Notes: a model not told the origin generated them from the letters alone. DNA of 64,000 bases from Cloacimonetes bacterium UBA5614 (GCA_002424605.1 DIKQ01000005.1:614401-678400), one strand, 5' to 3'. Shown: positions 8,571 to 17,883, counted from the stretch's first letter. Made by a program: numbers and translations.

Positions 8571-10401
8571 AATAAAAAAGATACTCACGCTGCTACTGTG
8601 TCATGCCCTGCTGGGACTGGCATTGCTCGGCGCAGCCACATACCAGACCCACACCGTCCGCCGGGGCGATAATCTCTATAATCTTGCCAAACGCTATGGG
8701 GTAACGGTCAAAGAACTTATTGCGCTTAATAACCTCAGCAGCAACGATTTGTCCGTCGGACAGGAACTAAAAATCAGGCCGGAAACCTCAGCTTCATCCT
8801 CATCCGCTCCCCAGACCAGAACTATGGAAGGAAATGTCTATACCGTCAAAAGCGGAGACAATCTGGGCGCAATCTCCAAGATGTTCGGCATCACGGTGGA
8901 TGAGCTGAGAAAACTTAACAACATTACGGGCAACCGGATAGATGTGGGACAGAAGCTGAAGATAAAAGCGGATGAACCCCCCAAGCCCAAACCCCAGGAA
9001 ACCAGGACTGCTGCTCCTGCCACTGAACAGACCACAGAAACCGGCACCTATATCGTCAAACGCGGGGACAATCTTTCCAATATTGCCAAAAACCACGGAA
9101 TGACCCTGGAAGAAATCAAGCAGCTTAATAACATCACCGACAACAGGTTAGATGTGGGGCAAAAGCTTAAGGTCAAAGCGGATGAACCTCCCAAACCCAG
9201 GCAACAGGAAACCAAACCGGCTCCTGCCGCAGCAGCGCCTGCCTTTGAAGAGATTACTTATGTGGTGAAACGCGGAGACAACCTGTCCGAAATTGCTAAA
9301 AAGCACGAAACAACAGTTGATGAGATAAAGAAGCTGAGCAACCTCAGCAGCAACCGGTTGTCTGTCGGGCAAAAGCTGAAAATCAAGGTACCGGTAAAGA
9401 CTCCTCCTCCTAAGAAAGAACCGCCGGCAACCGTCACTCCCTCTACTCCTCCTCCGGCTACAAGACAGCCTGTAACCGCTGTGACCGATACCTCCGGTGT
9501 CAAACAACCGGGCATTTCCCGGGCAAGAACCGTCACTCCGGATATGTTGCCCCCTGATTATTTCCACGAAGTCAAAGCCGGGGAAAATCCCTTCCGCATT
9601 GCTGTTAACAGTGGGATTACTCTCGATGAACTTAAGAAGTTTAATAATGTCTCCGGTACCGACCTCGTAATACGGCCCGGCCAGAGACTGATAATCAAAG
9701 ACCCGGCAACTTTTGCCTCCTCTGCAGCCTCTCCTGAACCGGGCAGCGATACAGAGGATGATATCACGGAGGAAGTGCCTCCCACTACCTCGGATTCAGT
9801 GCTCATAGAAAAGGTTTACATTGTCCAACGCAAAGACACACTGTTCAAGATAGCCCGTGAAAACGGAATAACGGTGGAAGAGCTGAAGCGGCTCAACAAT
9901 TTGCGGAGCAATAACATAAGCGTGGGACAGAAGCTGTATATCGTTACTTCCAACGGAAAGCAGCCCTCGGATAGTTCATACCGAACCGTCACCGAAGACG
10001 ACCTCAAGACCAAGGCAGTCATCAGGACAGACCTGATAATGCCGGTGGATGGAAAGATTCTTTCAGAATACGGCATTCGGAACGGCAGACCGCACAAAGG
10101 CATAGACCTGGGCGCTCCCAGTGGTAATCCTGTCTTTGCAGTGCTGGACGGAACTGTGGTCTATTCGGGCTTGCAGGGAAATTATGGAAACGTGGTCGTA
10201 ATCGAGCACCCTGAATATGTGATGACGGTCTATGCCCATAATGAGAAAAACCTGGTCAGCGTCGGAGAAATCGTGAAAAAAGGCCAGATTATCGCCACAG
10301 TCGGCTCCACCGGAAATGCCACTACTCCTCATGTGCACTTTGAATACCGCATCAAAGGTAAAGCCATTAACCCCAGAAAAGTGCTGCCCCTGAGTAAGTG
10401 A
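8563..10401 (+). CDS. Murein hydrolase activator-type protein: six LysM domains and an M23 peptidase
   Basis: About 612 residues from a TTG start at 8563, chosen because it gives a clean signal peptide (MHRIKKILTLLLCHALLGLALLG) behind a GAGGA box; an upstream ATG at 8524 would add a non-hydrophobic extension. Six LysM repeats (about 28-71, 92-135, 162-205, 232-275, 333-377, 418-461) with the motif VKRGDNLxxIAK are joined by Pro/Lys-rich linkers and bind peptidoglycan glycan. The C-terminal M23 domain (about 490-605) keeps the zinc ligands His511 and Asp515 (HKGIDLG) and His592 (HVHFE, with His590), so it should be an active endopeptidase, unlike EnvC or NlpD. It probably acts in the periplasm in cell separation or wall remodelling. 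Confidence 0.9.
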   Translation: MHRIKKILTLLLCHALLGLALLGAATYQTHTVRRGDNLYNLAKRYGVTVKELIALNNLSSNDLSVGQELKIRPETSASSSSAPQTRTMEGNVYTVKSGDNLGAISKMFGITVDELRKLNNITGNRIDVGQKLKIKADEPPKPKPQETRTAAPATEQTTETGTYIVKRGDNLSNIAKNHGMTLEEIKQLNNITDNRLDVGQKLKVKADEPPKPRQQETKPAPAAAAPAFEEITYVVKRGDNLSEIAKKHETTVDEIKKLSNLSSNRLSVGQKLKIKVPVKTPPPKKEPPATVTPSTPPPATRQPVTAVTDTSGVKQPGISRARTVTPDMLPPDYFHEVKAGENPFRIAVNSGITLDELKKFNNVSGTDLVIRPGQRLIIKDPATFASSAASPEPGSDTEDDITEEVPPTTSDSVLIEKVYIVQRKDTLFKIARENGITVEELKRLNNLRSNNISVGQKLYIVTSNGKQPSDSSYRTVTEDDLKTKAVIRTDLIMPVDGKILSEYGIRNGRPHKGIDLGAPSGNPVFAVLDGTVVYSGLQGNYGNVVVIEHPEYVMTVYAHNEKNLVSVGEIVKKGQIIATVGSTGNATTPHVHFEYRIKGKAINPRKVLPLSK

Positions 10402-10411
10402 TGCTGAGGCA

Positions 10412-11305
10412 ATGATTATGCAGAGAAAAAGAAAAGAGTCCGTTTTTTCCGACAAAGCTCTGCAAAACTATCTGAACGAGATTTCCAAATATAAGGCATT
10501 ACCTCGCGAACTGGAGCAGGAGCTCTCAGTCAAAGCAAAGAATGGCGATATGGAAGCATTGAACCGTCTCATCCAGTCCAACCTGAAGTTTGTGGTCAAG
10601 ATTGCCTCCCGCTACCAGAATAGGGGGCTTTCGCTATCAGAACTCATCAGCGAAGGCAATATCGGACTGCTGAAAGCCATAGAGAAATTTGAGCCAGAAA
10701 AAGACATCAAGCTCATCTCCTATGCCATCTGGTGGATAAAGCAGCGTATCATGCTCGCTATCTCAGAAAAGAACTCCCTCATCCGCGTACCTCTGGGTAA
10801 AAGCAGCCAGGCAAACAGGATTAAGGCAATTTCAGACAGGATGTTCACCAAAACAGGGCAAAGCCCGACCGATGAAGAACTGGGCGAACTGCTGTCTGTC
10901 GATACAAAAATGATAGACCAACTGCGCACCAATGTCATCGATACCCTGTCCATTGATGAGCTTACCATGACTTCGGGTAACCAGGAAGTGAATATTGGCG
11001 CAAACCTCGAAGATAAATCAACCCTCGACCCCCAGACCCTCTATTATCGGGACCGCCTGAAAAAGAAACTGAACAAGGCAATCGAAAACCTGGAAGACAG
11101 GGAAGCGGAGATTATCCGCACCTATTACGGCATCAACAAACAGCAAAAAGCCAGGAACTTTGCCCAGATAGCGGAAAAGATGGGTCTTTCCCGCGAAAGG
11201 GTGAGACAGATTCAGAAAGAAGCGCTAAAAAAGATTCTCAGCGATTTGCAGCCTGAGGAAGAAAAACTGGTGGATGCTTTTATAGACAAATACAATTATA
11301 CTTAA
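10412..11305 (+). CDS. RNA polymerase sigma-70 factor, RpoD/SigA-type without region 1.1
   Basis: 297 residues. Region 1.2 is at about 15-50 (DKALQNYLNEISKYKALPRELE), region 2 at about 54-125 (NLKFVVKIASRYQNRGL, SEGNIGLLKAIEKFEP, ISYAIWWIKQRI), region 3 at about 130-205 and region 4 at about 225-290, ending in the helix-turn-helix AEKMGLSRERVRQIQKEAL. Region 1.1 and the large non-conserved region are missing, as in the short primary sigma factors of Bacteroidota, so it could be the housekeeping factor or a group 2 paralogue. It starts 10 bp after the M23 gene; ATG at 10412 or 10418 are both possible. Placement inside an envelope and secretion operon is unusual. Confidence 0.92.
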   Translation: MIMQRKRKESVFSDKALQNYLNEISKYKALPRELEQELSVKAKNGDMEALNRLIQSNLKFVVKIASRYQNRGLSLSELISEGNIGLLKAIEKFEPEKDIKLISYAIWWIKQRIMLAISEKNSLIRVPLGKSSQANRIKAISDRMFTKTGQSPTDEELGELLSVDTKMIDQLRTNVIDTLSIDELTMTSGNQEVNIGANLEDKSTLDPQTLYYRDRLKKKLNKAIENLEDREAEIIRTYYGINKQQKARNFAQIAEKMGLSRERVRQIQKEALKKILSDLQPEEEKLVDAFIDKYNYT

Positions 11306-11329
11306 TATATAACAGAGTGGGAGTCCATA

Positions 11330-12223
11330 ATGAAGAATTTTAATGAAATGCTCGAATATGTCAAGACCAGGGAACGCAAAAAAGTCATCATTGCAGCAGC
11401 TCAGACAGATTCAGTTCTGGATGCGGCAATCCTGGCATATAGGGAAGGTATAGCCGACAGCATTTTGGTGGGTGATGCTCCTGAGATAAAAAGGATACTG
11501 ACTTCAATGGACGCCGAACTGGCTGATAAGTTTGAAATCATAGACTGCGGCAAAGACCTTGCCAGGGCAGCCGCCATTTCTGTAGAACTTGCCTCTGCCG
11601 GAAAAGGACACGCCATCCTCAAAGGAAAGACGGATACTGCCGTCCTGCTCAAAGCTGTTCTGGACAAGGAAAAGGGACTTCGCACCAGTGAAGTCATCTC
11701 GGATGTGCTTGCCTATGAGCATCCCGACGGAATCAAATTTATGAGTGACGGGGGTATCAACATCCTGCCCGAACTCAACGAGAAAGTAGCAATCATCCGT
11801 AATGCCGTTCAGGTGGCTCATGCCTTTTGCATACCCAATCCCAAGGTTGCCCTGCTGTCCGCTGTGGAAGCTGTGAACCCCAAAATGCCATCCACCCTTG
11901 ATGCTGCCCTTATATCCATGATGAACGTGAGGGGTCAGATCAGCGGCTGCCAGATAGAAGGACCGCTGGCTTTCGACAACGCCATAAACGAAGAAGCGGC
12001 CAGAACCAAGGGAATAGTATCACCCGTTGCCGGCAAAGCAGACATCCTCATTGTTCCCAATATTGAGTCCGGCAACATCTTTGGCAAGGCACTCACCTAT
12101 TATTGCAAATACCGTGTCGCCCATGTGGTCATGGGCACCAGGGTCCCCATCCTTATCCCTTCCCGGGCAGACGATGGCGAGACCAAGATGCTGTGCATGG
12201 CAATGGGCTTGATTTGTATGTAA
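11330..12223 (+). CDS. ptb: Phosphate butyryltransferase
   Basis: 297 residues of the phosphate acetyl/butaryl transferase family. It converts butyryl-CoA and phosphate to butyryl phosphate and CoA, the step before butyrate kinase in butyrate-forming fermentation. Recognisable segments are VLKGKTDTAVLLKAVLDKE, the run around MSDGGINILPEL, and QIEGPLAFDNAI. The length fits Ptb rather than the larger Pta. No butyrate kinase gene is in the window. The gene lies 24 bp after the sigma factor and 1 bp before rlmH, so it is co-transcribed. Branched-chain acyl-CoA substrates are possible and would fit an amino-acid fermenter. Confidence 0.88.
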   Translation: MKNFNEMLEYVKTRERKKVIIAAAQTDSVLDAAILAYREGIADSILVGDAPEIKRILTSMDAELADKFEIIDCGKDLARAAAISVELASAGKGHAILKGKTDTAVLLKAVLDKEKGLRTSEVISDVLAYEHPDGIKFMSDGGINILPELNEKVAIIRNAVQVAHAFCIPNPKVALLSAVEAVNPKMPSTLDAALISMMNVRGQISGCQIEGPLAFDNAINEEAARTKGIVSPVAGKADILIVPNIESGNIFGKALTYYCKYRVAHVVMGTRVPILIPSRADDGETKMLCMAMGLICM

Positions 12224-12224
12224 G

Positions 12225-12689
12225 ATGTCCATCCGCATAATCTGCCTCGGGAAAACACGCGAAAGCTGGATTAAACAGGGAATTGCAGAGTATCAGAAGC
12301 GTTTGAACCCCGGCTGGAAAGTAGAGTGGCAGGAGCTCAGGGACGTATCCCTAAAAGAGACAGACAGCATTGAAAAGGTCAAAGGCAGGGAAGCGGAAGT
12401 CATCAGGAAGGCAATCCCCGATACAGATTACGTGATTGCATTGGATGAAAGAGGCAAAAGCTATGATTCAATCAGTTTCGCGCACCTTATCCGTGGCGTC
12501 ATGCAGGACAAAAGCATCGCCTTCATCATCGGAGGCGTGTATGGACTGGACAAAGCTATCATTGACCGGGCAGACATGCATCTGAGTTTTTCCGCCTTCA
12601 CCTTTCCGCACCAGCTTATCAGGCTGATTCTGATTGAACAGCTTTACCGTTGCCAGACCATTGTCAGCGGCAAGACCTATCATTACTGA
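12225..12689 (+). CDS. rlmH: 23S rRNA (pseudouridine1915-N3)-methyltransferase RlmH
   Basis: 154 residues, the standard length for this SPOUT-class methyltransferase, which methylates pseudouridine 1915 in helix 69 of 23S rRNA using S-adenosylmethionine. Visible signatures are the N-terminal IRIICLGKTRESWI, LDERGKSYDS, the knot motif FIIGGVYGL, and the C-terminal FPHQLIRLILIEQLYR ending KTYHY. The ATG is one base after the stop of ptb. Confidence 0.95.
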   Translation: MSIRIICLGKTRESWIKQGIAEYQKRLNPGWKVEWQELRDVSLKETDSIEKVKGREAEVIRKAIPDTDYVIALDERGKSYDSISFAHLIRGVMQDKSIAFIIGGVYGLDKAIIDRADMHLSFSAFTFPHQLIRLILIEQLYRCQTIVSGKTYHY

Positions 12690-12700
12690 AGAGGTATAGC

Positions 12701-12862
12701 ATGAACGAACTTATCACCGGCGAATCTACAAACGCAGTAACCCAGTCCCTGATACTTATGGCGCAGGGAATGGCGGGTATCTTTGTGTTTATGGCTGTAT
12801 TTTACGGCTTGATTGAGTTTTTGAACCGTATCTTTAGAGAAAAAGCCACAGAGGATAAATGA
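12701..12862 (+). CDS. Small single-span membrane protein, OadG-like
   Basis: 53 residues: MNELITGESTNAVTQSLI, then a hydrophobic helix (about residues 20-42) and a charged tail FREKATEDK. The pattern LMAQGMAGIFVFMAVFYGLI resembles the gamma subunit of sodium-pumping decarboxylases (OadG/MmdD), but the alpha and beta subunits are not in this window. The start at 12701 is set by GAAGAGG (12688-12694). Its TGA overlaps the ATG of porU by 4 nt, so it is translationally coupled to the sortase gene and may serve that system instead. Any small membrane anchor would fit the sequence as well. Confidence 0.5.
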   Translation: MNELITGESTNAVTQSLILMAQGMAGIFVFMAVFYGLIEFLNRIFREKATEDK

Positions 12863-15800
12863 AGAAATTCCTGTTTCTGCTGCTTGCAGCATTGTCCATC
12901 GCCGGTCTTTCGGCAAAGCTGACCATCACCAAAACTGATGCCTATAACTACAAGGCAAGCTGGGAACTGACAGACTGGAGAATCAGTTCCAACAATGAAT
13001 TCAGCTACATCATAGCCGGAGACCTTGGTTTCCCGGATGAACCCGGAATGCCTTTGCTTCCCTTTGACGAATGCAAGATTATCGTTCCTCAGGACGGCTC
13101 TGTTTCAATCAGCATTCTATCTCAAAAAACCGAGGATTTATTGCTGGATAAACGAATCCGGCCTGTCCCCGAAATCGGCGGCAACGGTGATGTCAGCGCT
13201 TATAGCTACATCATCAACGAGCAGTTTTACACCTCTTTCATGCAGCCCATCCTGAACCCGCTGCCCAACGAGCGCTTCCGCCGCATTTCCTTTGTGCCGG
13301 TGCGCATCAATCCCTTTGCCTATGACGGGAAAAACCGCCTCAAAGTCACCACCGCAATCGAATTTAACGTCTCCATAACTGGAGATGCCGCAAAGGGTAA
13401 TCCCCAGCCGGTGGACGAATTGACCGCCCTCATCGCCAAACAGACCCTCAATCCCGAAATCGCTGCAGTCTGGCAACACTCGGAACGGGAGAGGATAAAC
13501 TATGCCGATTTTTCCCTTTCGGACTTTTGGGTAAGAGTGGACACCGATAAGGACGGGATGTTCAGGCTCACCCCCTCCCAACTCAGCATGCTGCCTGTGG
13601 GGGACATTGACCCGCGCAGCTTCCGTCTATTCACCACCGGAGGAGAGGTGCACTCGACCCTTGTAGCCAATAACGGCCCCGTCTTCCGTGAAGTCCCCAT
13701 CTTAGTATTCGGGGAAAGCGACGGCGTCTTTAATGCTAATGATTACATCCTGTTTTACGGCAGGGACAGGGATGGTTTTGAGATGAACCAGAACGTCTCG
13801 AGCAACCAGTACAACAACCCCTATTCCAAAAACGTTTCCTACTGGCTTACCTTCGGTGGTTCCTTCAGCGGAGACCCCCTGCGTATCGTCCAGGATGCGC
13901 CTATCAACGAATTTACGCACACTCTTTCCACCACCCCGGAAACGGTCAGGATAGAGAACGAATCTTACCAGCGGCGCCCCATCGGCTTTGATTGGTACAC
14001 CGGTAAGCTGTTTGGCAGCACCTCTGCCGAATACAGCTACAACATAGACCTCGAAGACGTCGAAACAGCGGTTCCGCAGACCCTTTCGCTGTTAATGGTG
14101 CAGGAATACCTGAAGTTTTCCGAAGCAATTCACAGGATGAAACTGAAAGTGAACGGCAACCAGCTTACCTACACCCAAAACAATTCGGTTTCAGACACCT
14201 GGACCTGGACAGGGCTCAATACCCTTACCGTCAATCATGCAAGCAACTTTTTCACCTCAGGAACCAATAACCTGATAGTCAATATCCTCAGGACCAGGGC
14301 GGATAACCTGTATTTTGACTACTACCAGGTCGCCTATCAAAAACGCCTCATCAAAAGAAACAAGCAGTTCATGGTTTCAATAGCGGATACACTTTTCAAC
14401 CTCAACAGCCGCTATGCCTTCACCGGCAGCAATACAAACCTGAGGGTGTTCCGCGCCAATATCAGTTCCAGCCTGTACAGCGTGACGGAATTACCCGTAA
14501 ATGTAACCTCAGGCGGATTTGATTTTACCGGAAACGGCAATTCCACCGTGAAATACTGGGTCGTCCAGGATGCTGATTATTACACGCCTGCAGCCATCCA
14601 GAGAGTGCAGCCCGTGAATCTAATAGCAGAAACCCAGTCCTATGACAACCTGATTATCACCCCTCCGGATTACCTGCAGCAGGCGCAGTCGCTTGCAACC
14701 TTTTACGGGCAGCACTTTAACAAACGCAGCAAAGTAGTCCAGATGCAGGATATCTTCAACCAGTTCAATGCCGGAATGCCGGACCCCAATGCCATCAGGC
14801 TTTATCTCAAGTACTGCGTAAACAACTATCCTTCACCCGCCATCACCTCCGTTACCCTGCTGGGCAGCGGCACCATAGACTGGAGAAATTACTCGGGACA
14901 GGCAGCGGTCAAAAACAAGGTTATCGTTTACCAGAAGAGCCTTTCCGCTTCAGACGACTACTTCGGGATGCTCACCACCACGGCATATCCCCAGGTTGCC
15001 ATCGGCAGATATCCCGTCCGCAACCAGAATGAGCTTGACATCATGCTCTCCAATCTCGATAAATACGTAAACGAGCCTCAGCCCGGCATCTGGAAAAACA
15101 GCCTGGTTTTCCTGGCAGACGACCAGTACAACGGACCCAGCCAGTTTGAATTTGACCATTCCGAGCAACTGCAGTCCACCACTGAAATGCTGAACAAAAG
15201 CATCCTGGTGGACAAGATTTTTGCCATTGATTATGAATTTGACGAATTCCAGAACAAGCCCAAAGCCAGGGATGACATGATGTCCTCCATCAACGCTGGC
15301 AGACTGGTGTGGTATTACATCGGACACGGCTCATTTGACACGCTGGGAGCCGAGGATTACTTCAAGGGCGCTCTGGATATGGGACGCTTTGATAATGCCG
15401 GCAAACTGCCCCTTTTCATCGCAGCTTCCTGCGATATTGCCCAGTTTGACAGCTTTGCCTTTGACTGCCTGGCGGAGAAAGTCGTAATGCTAAACAACAA
15501 AGGGGCCATCGCTGCCATCGCCGCCACCCGAGAATGTTATGGCGATGCCAATGTCTCCCTCCTGAAGCAATACTACCGCTTTTCCCTCAATCAGCGCAAC
15601 CCCATCGGATATTCCCTGCTCAATGCCAAGTTCGCTTACACAAATACCAGCAACAATGACAAATACAACATCCTGGGCGACCCGCTGCTGCTGATTACCA
15701 CCCCTGAAAGAGACAGCACCATTACTGTGCAGACTGCTGACCGTGACGGCATCTTCAATGCCCGCGAGCAAATCAGCATTGCCGGGCAGTTTTCCGGACC

Positions 15801-16719
15801 AAACCTTGCCGGCACCTCTGATGTCTATGTCTATGACACGGAAGTGCGCAAGACCATGCCAAACAACTCTCTCTATACCCTCAGGGGCAAATCCGTTTTC
15901 AGGGGCACTTCTTCCGTTGACCTTTCCCGTTACAGCTCAGGATTCATCGTCCCTGATGATATTACCACCGGCAATTCGGGACTGATTCTGGCTTACCTCT
16001 GGGACAATGCCGCAAGCAAAAGCTATGTGAATTTTATGCCTTCCGTTTCCTTCAGCGACGAGGCGGTTCCGGTGGAAAACACTGATGCGCCCCTGATTGA
16101 GCTCTTTCTGGACTCTACCGGTTTTGAGGACGGGGACACAGTCGGCTCCAATCCGCTCCTGATTGCCCGCATTTCAGACAGCAACGGCATCAACCTGACC
16201 AATTCACCGGGGCACAGTATGCTGCTGGTGCTGGACTACACAGTCTCCACCACCAACGTGACCTCTTACTTTACCTATGACAAGGATTCCTTCACGCAGG
16301 GCACCCTGAATTACCAGATAACCGGGCTCAGCGAGGGAGACCACGTCCTGCAGCTCATTGCCTTTGACAGCTTCAACCGCCCCTCCGTCGCCACCATCAG
16401 CTTCCGGGTCAGCAAGTCCAAATCCTTTACCATTGAGGACTTTTTGCCCTATCCCAATCCGATGAAACGCAGCGGCTGGTTCACTTTCAAGGCTTCCGAC
16501 GCTTCCGACGTCACCATCTCCATCTACACGGTCAGAGGACGGAAAATCCGCACCATCAAAGCCACCGCAGTCCGCGGTTACAACCAGGTAGCCTGGGATG
16601 GCAGGGATGCGGATGGCGACTACCTCGCCAACAACACCTACTTCATCAAAATCACCGCCAAACCCCTCACAGGGAGCGGTAAAGCCGAAAAGACGGAGAA
16701 ATTGGTCATCTACAACTGA
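12859..16719 (+). CDS. porU: PorU-like type IX secretion sortase, peptidase family C25
   Basis: 1286 residues with a signal peptide (MKKFLFLLLAALSIAGLSA). A long N-terminal propeptide-like region (about 20-580) precedes the C25 catalytic domain (about 590-960). The caspase-like dyad is present: His823 in VWYYIGHGSFD and Cys858 in FIAASCDIAQFD. A beta-rich segment and a FlgD-like domain (about 1190-1286, YPNPMKRSGWFTF to KTEKLVIYN) follow. In T9SS bacteria PorU sits on the outer membrane, removes the C-terminal sorting domain of cargo and attaches a lipopolysaccharide or related anchor. Four cargo-like proteins with such tails are encoded further on (39960, 46481, 50076, 56776). A general gingipain-like protease is the alternative; the architecture favours PorU. 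Confidence 0.8.
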   Translation: MKKFLFLLLAALSIAGLSAKLTITKTDAYNYKASWELTDWRISSNNEFSYIIAGDLGFPDEPGMPLLPFDECKIIVPQDGSVSISILSQKTEDLLLDKRIRPVPEIGGNGDVSAYSYIINEQFYTSFMQPILNPLPNERFRRISFVPVRINPFAYDGKNRLKVTTAIEFNVSITGDAAKGNPQPVDELTALIAKQTLNPEIAAVWQHSERERINYADFSLSDFWVRVDTDKDGMFRLTPSQLSMLPVGDIDPRSFRLFTTGGEVHSTLVANNGPVFREVPILVFGESDGVFNANDYILFYGRDRDGFEMNQNVSSNQYNNPYSKNVSYWLTFGGSFSGDPLRIVQDAPINEFTHTLSTTPETVRIENESYQRRPIGFDWYTGKLFGSTSAEYSYNIDLEDVETAVPQTLSLLMVQEYLKFSEAIHRMKLKVNGNQLTYTQNNSVSDTWTWTGLNTLTVNHASNFFTSGTNNLIVNILRTRADNLYFDYYQVAYQKRLIKRNKQFMVSIADTLFNLNSRYAFTGSNTNLRVFRANISSSLYSVTELPVNVTSGGFDFTGNGNSTVKYWVVQDADYYTPAAIQRVQPVNLIAETQSYDNLIITPPDYLQQAQSLATFYGQHFNKRSKVVQMQDIFNQFNAGMPDPNAIRLYLKYCVNNYPSPAITSVTLLGSGTIDWRNYSGQAAVKNKVIVYQKSLSASDDYFGMLTTTAYPQVAIGRYPVRNQNELDIMLSNLDKYVNEPQPGIWKNSLVFLADDQYNGPSQFEFDHSEQLQSTTEMLNKSILVDKIFAIDYEFDEFQNKPKARDDMMSSINAGRLVWYYIGHGSFDTLGAEDYFKGALDMGRFDNAGKLPLFIAASCDIAQFDSFAFDCLAEKVVMLNNKGAIAAIAATRECYGDANVSLLKQYYRFSLNQRNPIGYSLLNAKFAYTNTSNNDKYNILGDPLLLITTPERDSTITVQTADRDGIFNAREQISIAGQFSGPNLAGTSDVYVYDTEVRKTMPNNSLYTLRGKSVFRGTSSVDLSRYSSGFIVPDDITTGNSGLILAYLWDNAASKSYVNFMPSVSFSDEAVPVENTDAPLIELFLDSTGFEDGDTVGSNPLLIARISDSNGINLTNSPGHSMLLVLDYTVSTTNVTSYFTYDKDSFTQGTLNYQITGLSEGDHVLQLIAFDSFNRPSVATISFRVSKSKSFTIEDFLPYPNPMKRSGWFTFKASDASDVTISIYTVRGRKIRTIKATAVRGYNQVAWDGRDADGDYLANNTYFIKITAKPLTGSGKAEKTEKLVIYN

Positions 16720-16756
16720 GTTTTTCCACCTGCTTCGGCAGGATAAATCAATTCAG

Positions 16757-16787
16757 CAGGGCAGGACTTTTCCTGCCCTGTTTCTTT
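16757..16787 (+). terminator. Intrinsic terminator after porU
   Basis: Stem CAGGGCAGGA (16757-16766) pairs with TCCTGCCCTG (16771-16780) around a 4-nt loop, followed by TTTCTTT. It closes the seven-gene operon. Confidence 0.88.
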
Positions 16788-16800
16788 ATCCCTGCATAAT

Positions 16801-16873
16801 GAGATGTCCCGAAGATGCCGCGGAGATGACCGGGTTTTCTTCGGTCGGCTTCGGGACATCTTCGCGACATCTC
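16801..16873. repeat. Dispersed palindromic 11-bp-unit element, family 1, copy B
   Basis: Nearly identical to copy A (1209-1279). From position 16803 it reads as 11-bp units starting GATGTCCCGAA, GATGCCGCGGA, GATGACCGGGT and TTTCTTCGGTC. The purine-rich tail ATAGAGGAGGAAGAG follows on the same side as in copy A. It lies between the porU terminator and the convergent serA terminator. Confidence 0.85.
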
Positions 16874-16904
16874 ATAGAGGAGGAAGAGGGGAAGGAAGGT
16901 TGCG

Positions 16905-16940
16905 GACAAAAGAAAAGGGACGGCGTTGTCACCGTCCCTT
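16905..16940 (-). terminator. Intrinsic terminator after the serA-like gene
   Basis: Read on the minus strand, AAGGGACGG (16940-16932) pairs with CCGTCCCTT (16923-16915) and is followed by TTCTTTTG. It lies 23 bp beyond the stop codon. Confidence 0.85.
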
Positions 16941-16962
16941 ACAGGTCTGAATTTATCTTTGC

Positions 16963-17883
16963 TTAGTTCACTTTACAGGATACATCGCCCTTTTCAAAGA
17001 AGGCGATAATCTGTTTGGCAGCCGCCACGCCGGCATTGGTATTGGCTTCTTCAGTCTGCGCGCCCATTTTCTTGGGTGTGAAGAAGACGCGGTCGGCAAA
17101 GTTCTGCTTGAAATAGGCAACCTTGTCGCCTTCCACGTCTGAGATATACTTAAAGCCCTTGATTTCCAGCAGAGCTTTTTCCAGGTCGTCCTCGTTGATG
17201 ACTTCCTTGCGGGCAGTGTTGACGAGGGTTGAGCCCTTTTTCATCAGGGAAAGCAGAGACCAGTTGATGGATTTCTTGGTATCGGCATTGGCGGGTATGT
17301 GCAGTGATATGTAGTCGCCGGTTTTGAAGATTTCTTCAATGGCTGTAAGGCGTTTCACGCCTGCATGGGTGAATACGTCGTCGGTGAGGAAGGGGTCATA
17401 GGCATAGACGTCCATGCCGATGCCGTTGGCGATTTTGGCGACATAACGCGCCACCCAGCCAAAGCCGTAGAGGGCGAGCTTTTTCTCTGCAAGTTCAAAG
17501 CCGGATTTTCCGTTGAATTTTCCGCGCGCCATGTATATCATCATACCGATGGCAAGCTCTGCAACGGCGTTGGAATTTTGACCCGGGGTGTTCATGGCGA
17601 CCACGTTGTGCTTGGTGGCGGCGGGAAGGTCAATGTTGTCATAACCGGCTCCGGCGCGTACAACAATCTTGAGCTGTTTTGCGGCGTCCAGAACGGCTTC
17701 ATCCACTTTATCACTGCGGATGATGAGGGCTTCCGCGTCTGCGGCGGCTTTGTGGAATTCGTTGACGTCGGTGTAGTTTTCCAGCCAGACGTGCTGGTAT
17801 CCGGCAGCGTCAAGGGTTGACTTGATTTTCTGCACGGCTTCGCCGGCAAAAGCTTTCTCAGTGGCGATTAATACCTTTGGCAT
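16963..17883 (-). CDS. serA: D-3-phosphoglycerate dehydrogenase-like 2-hydroxyacid dehydrogenase
   Basis: 306 residues, probably the first step of serine synthesis: NAD-dependent oxidation of 3-phosphoglycerate. The start ATG at 17883 has AAGGAG at the right distance; an in-frame extension to 18018 lacks family similarity. Seen: RAGAGYDNID and MNTPGQNSNAVAELAIGMM in the substrate domain, LALYGFGWVARYVAKIANG as the nucleotide-binding loop, and LVNTARKEVINEDDLEKAL with the substrate-binding Arg. The usual catalytic His motif (TPHxGAST) reads TPKKMGAQTEEAN here. From memory, a SerA subfamily in Bacteroidota also has KKMGAQT, so this may be a natural variant rather than a loss. There is no C-terminal ACT domain, so feedback inhibition by serine is not expected. 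Confidence 0.78.
   Translation of the reverse strand: MPKVLIATEKAFAGEAVQKIKSTLDAAGYQHVWLENYTDVNEFHKAAADAEALIIRSDKVDEAVLDAAKQLKIVVRAGAGYDNIDLPAATKHNVVAMNTPGQNSNAVAELAIGMMIYMARGKFNGKSGFELAEKKLALYGFGWVARYVAKIANGIGMDVYAYDPFLTDDVFTHAGVKRLTAIEEIFKTGDYISLHIPANADTKKSINWSLLSLMKKGSTLVNTARKEVINEDDLEKALLEIKGFKYISDVEGDKVAYFKQNFADRVFFTPKKMGAQTEEANTNAGVAAAKQIIAFFEKGDVSCKVN

Noticed and set aside
12650..12700. Longer start for the small OadG-like protein within rlmH
   Set aside because: GAAGAGG is placed for ATG 12701, and the upstream codons are the end of rlmH in another frame.
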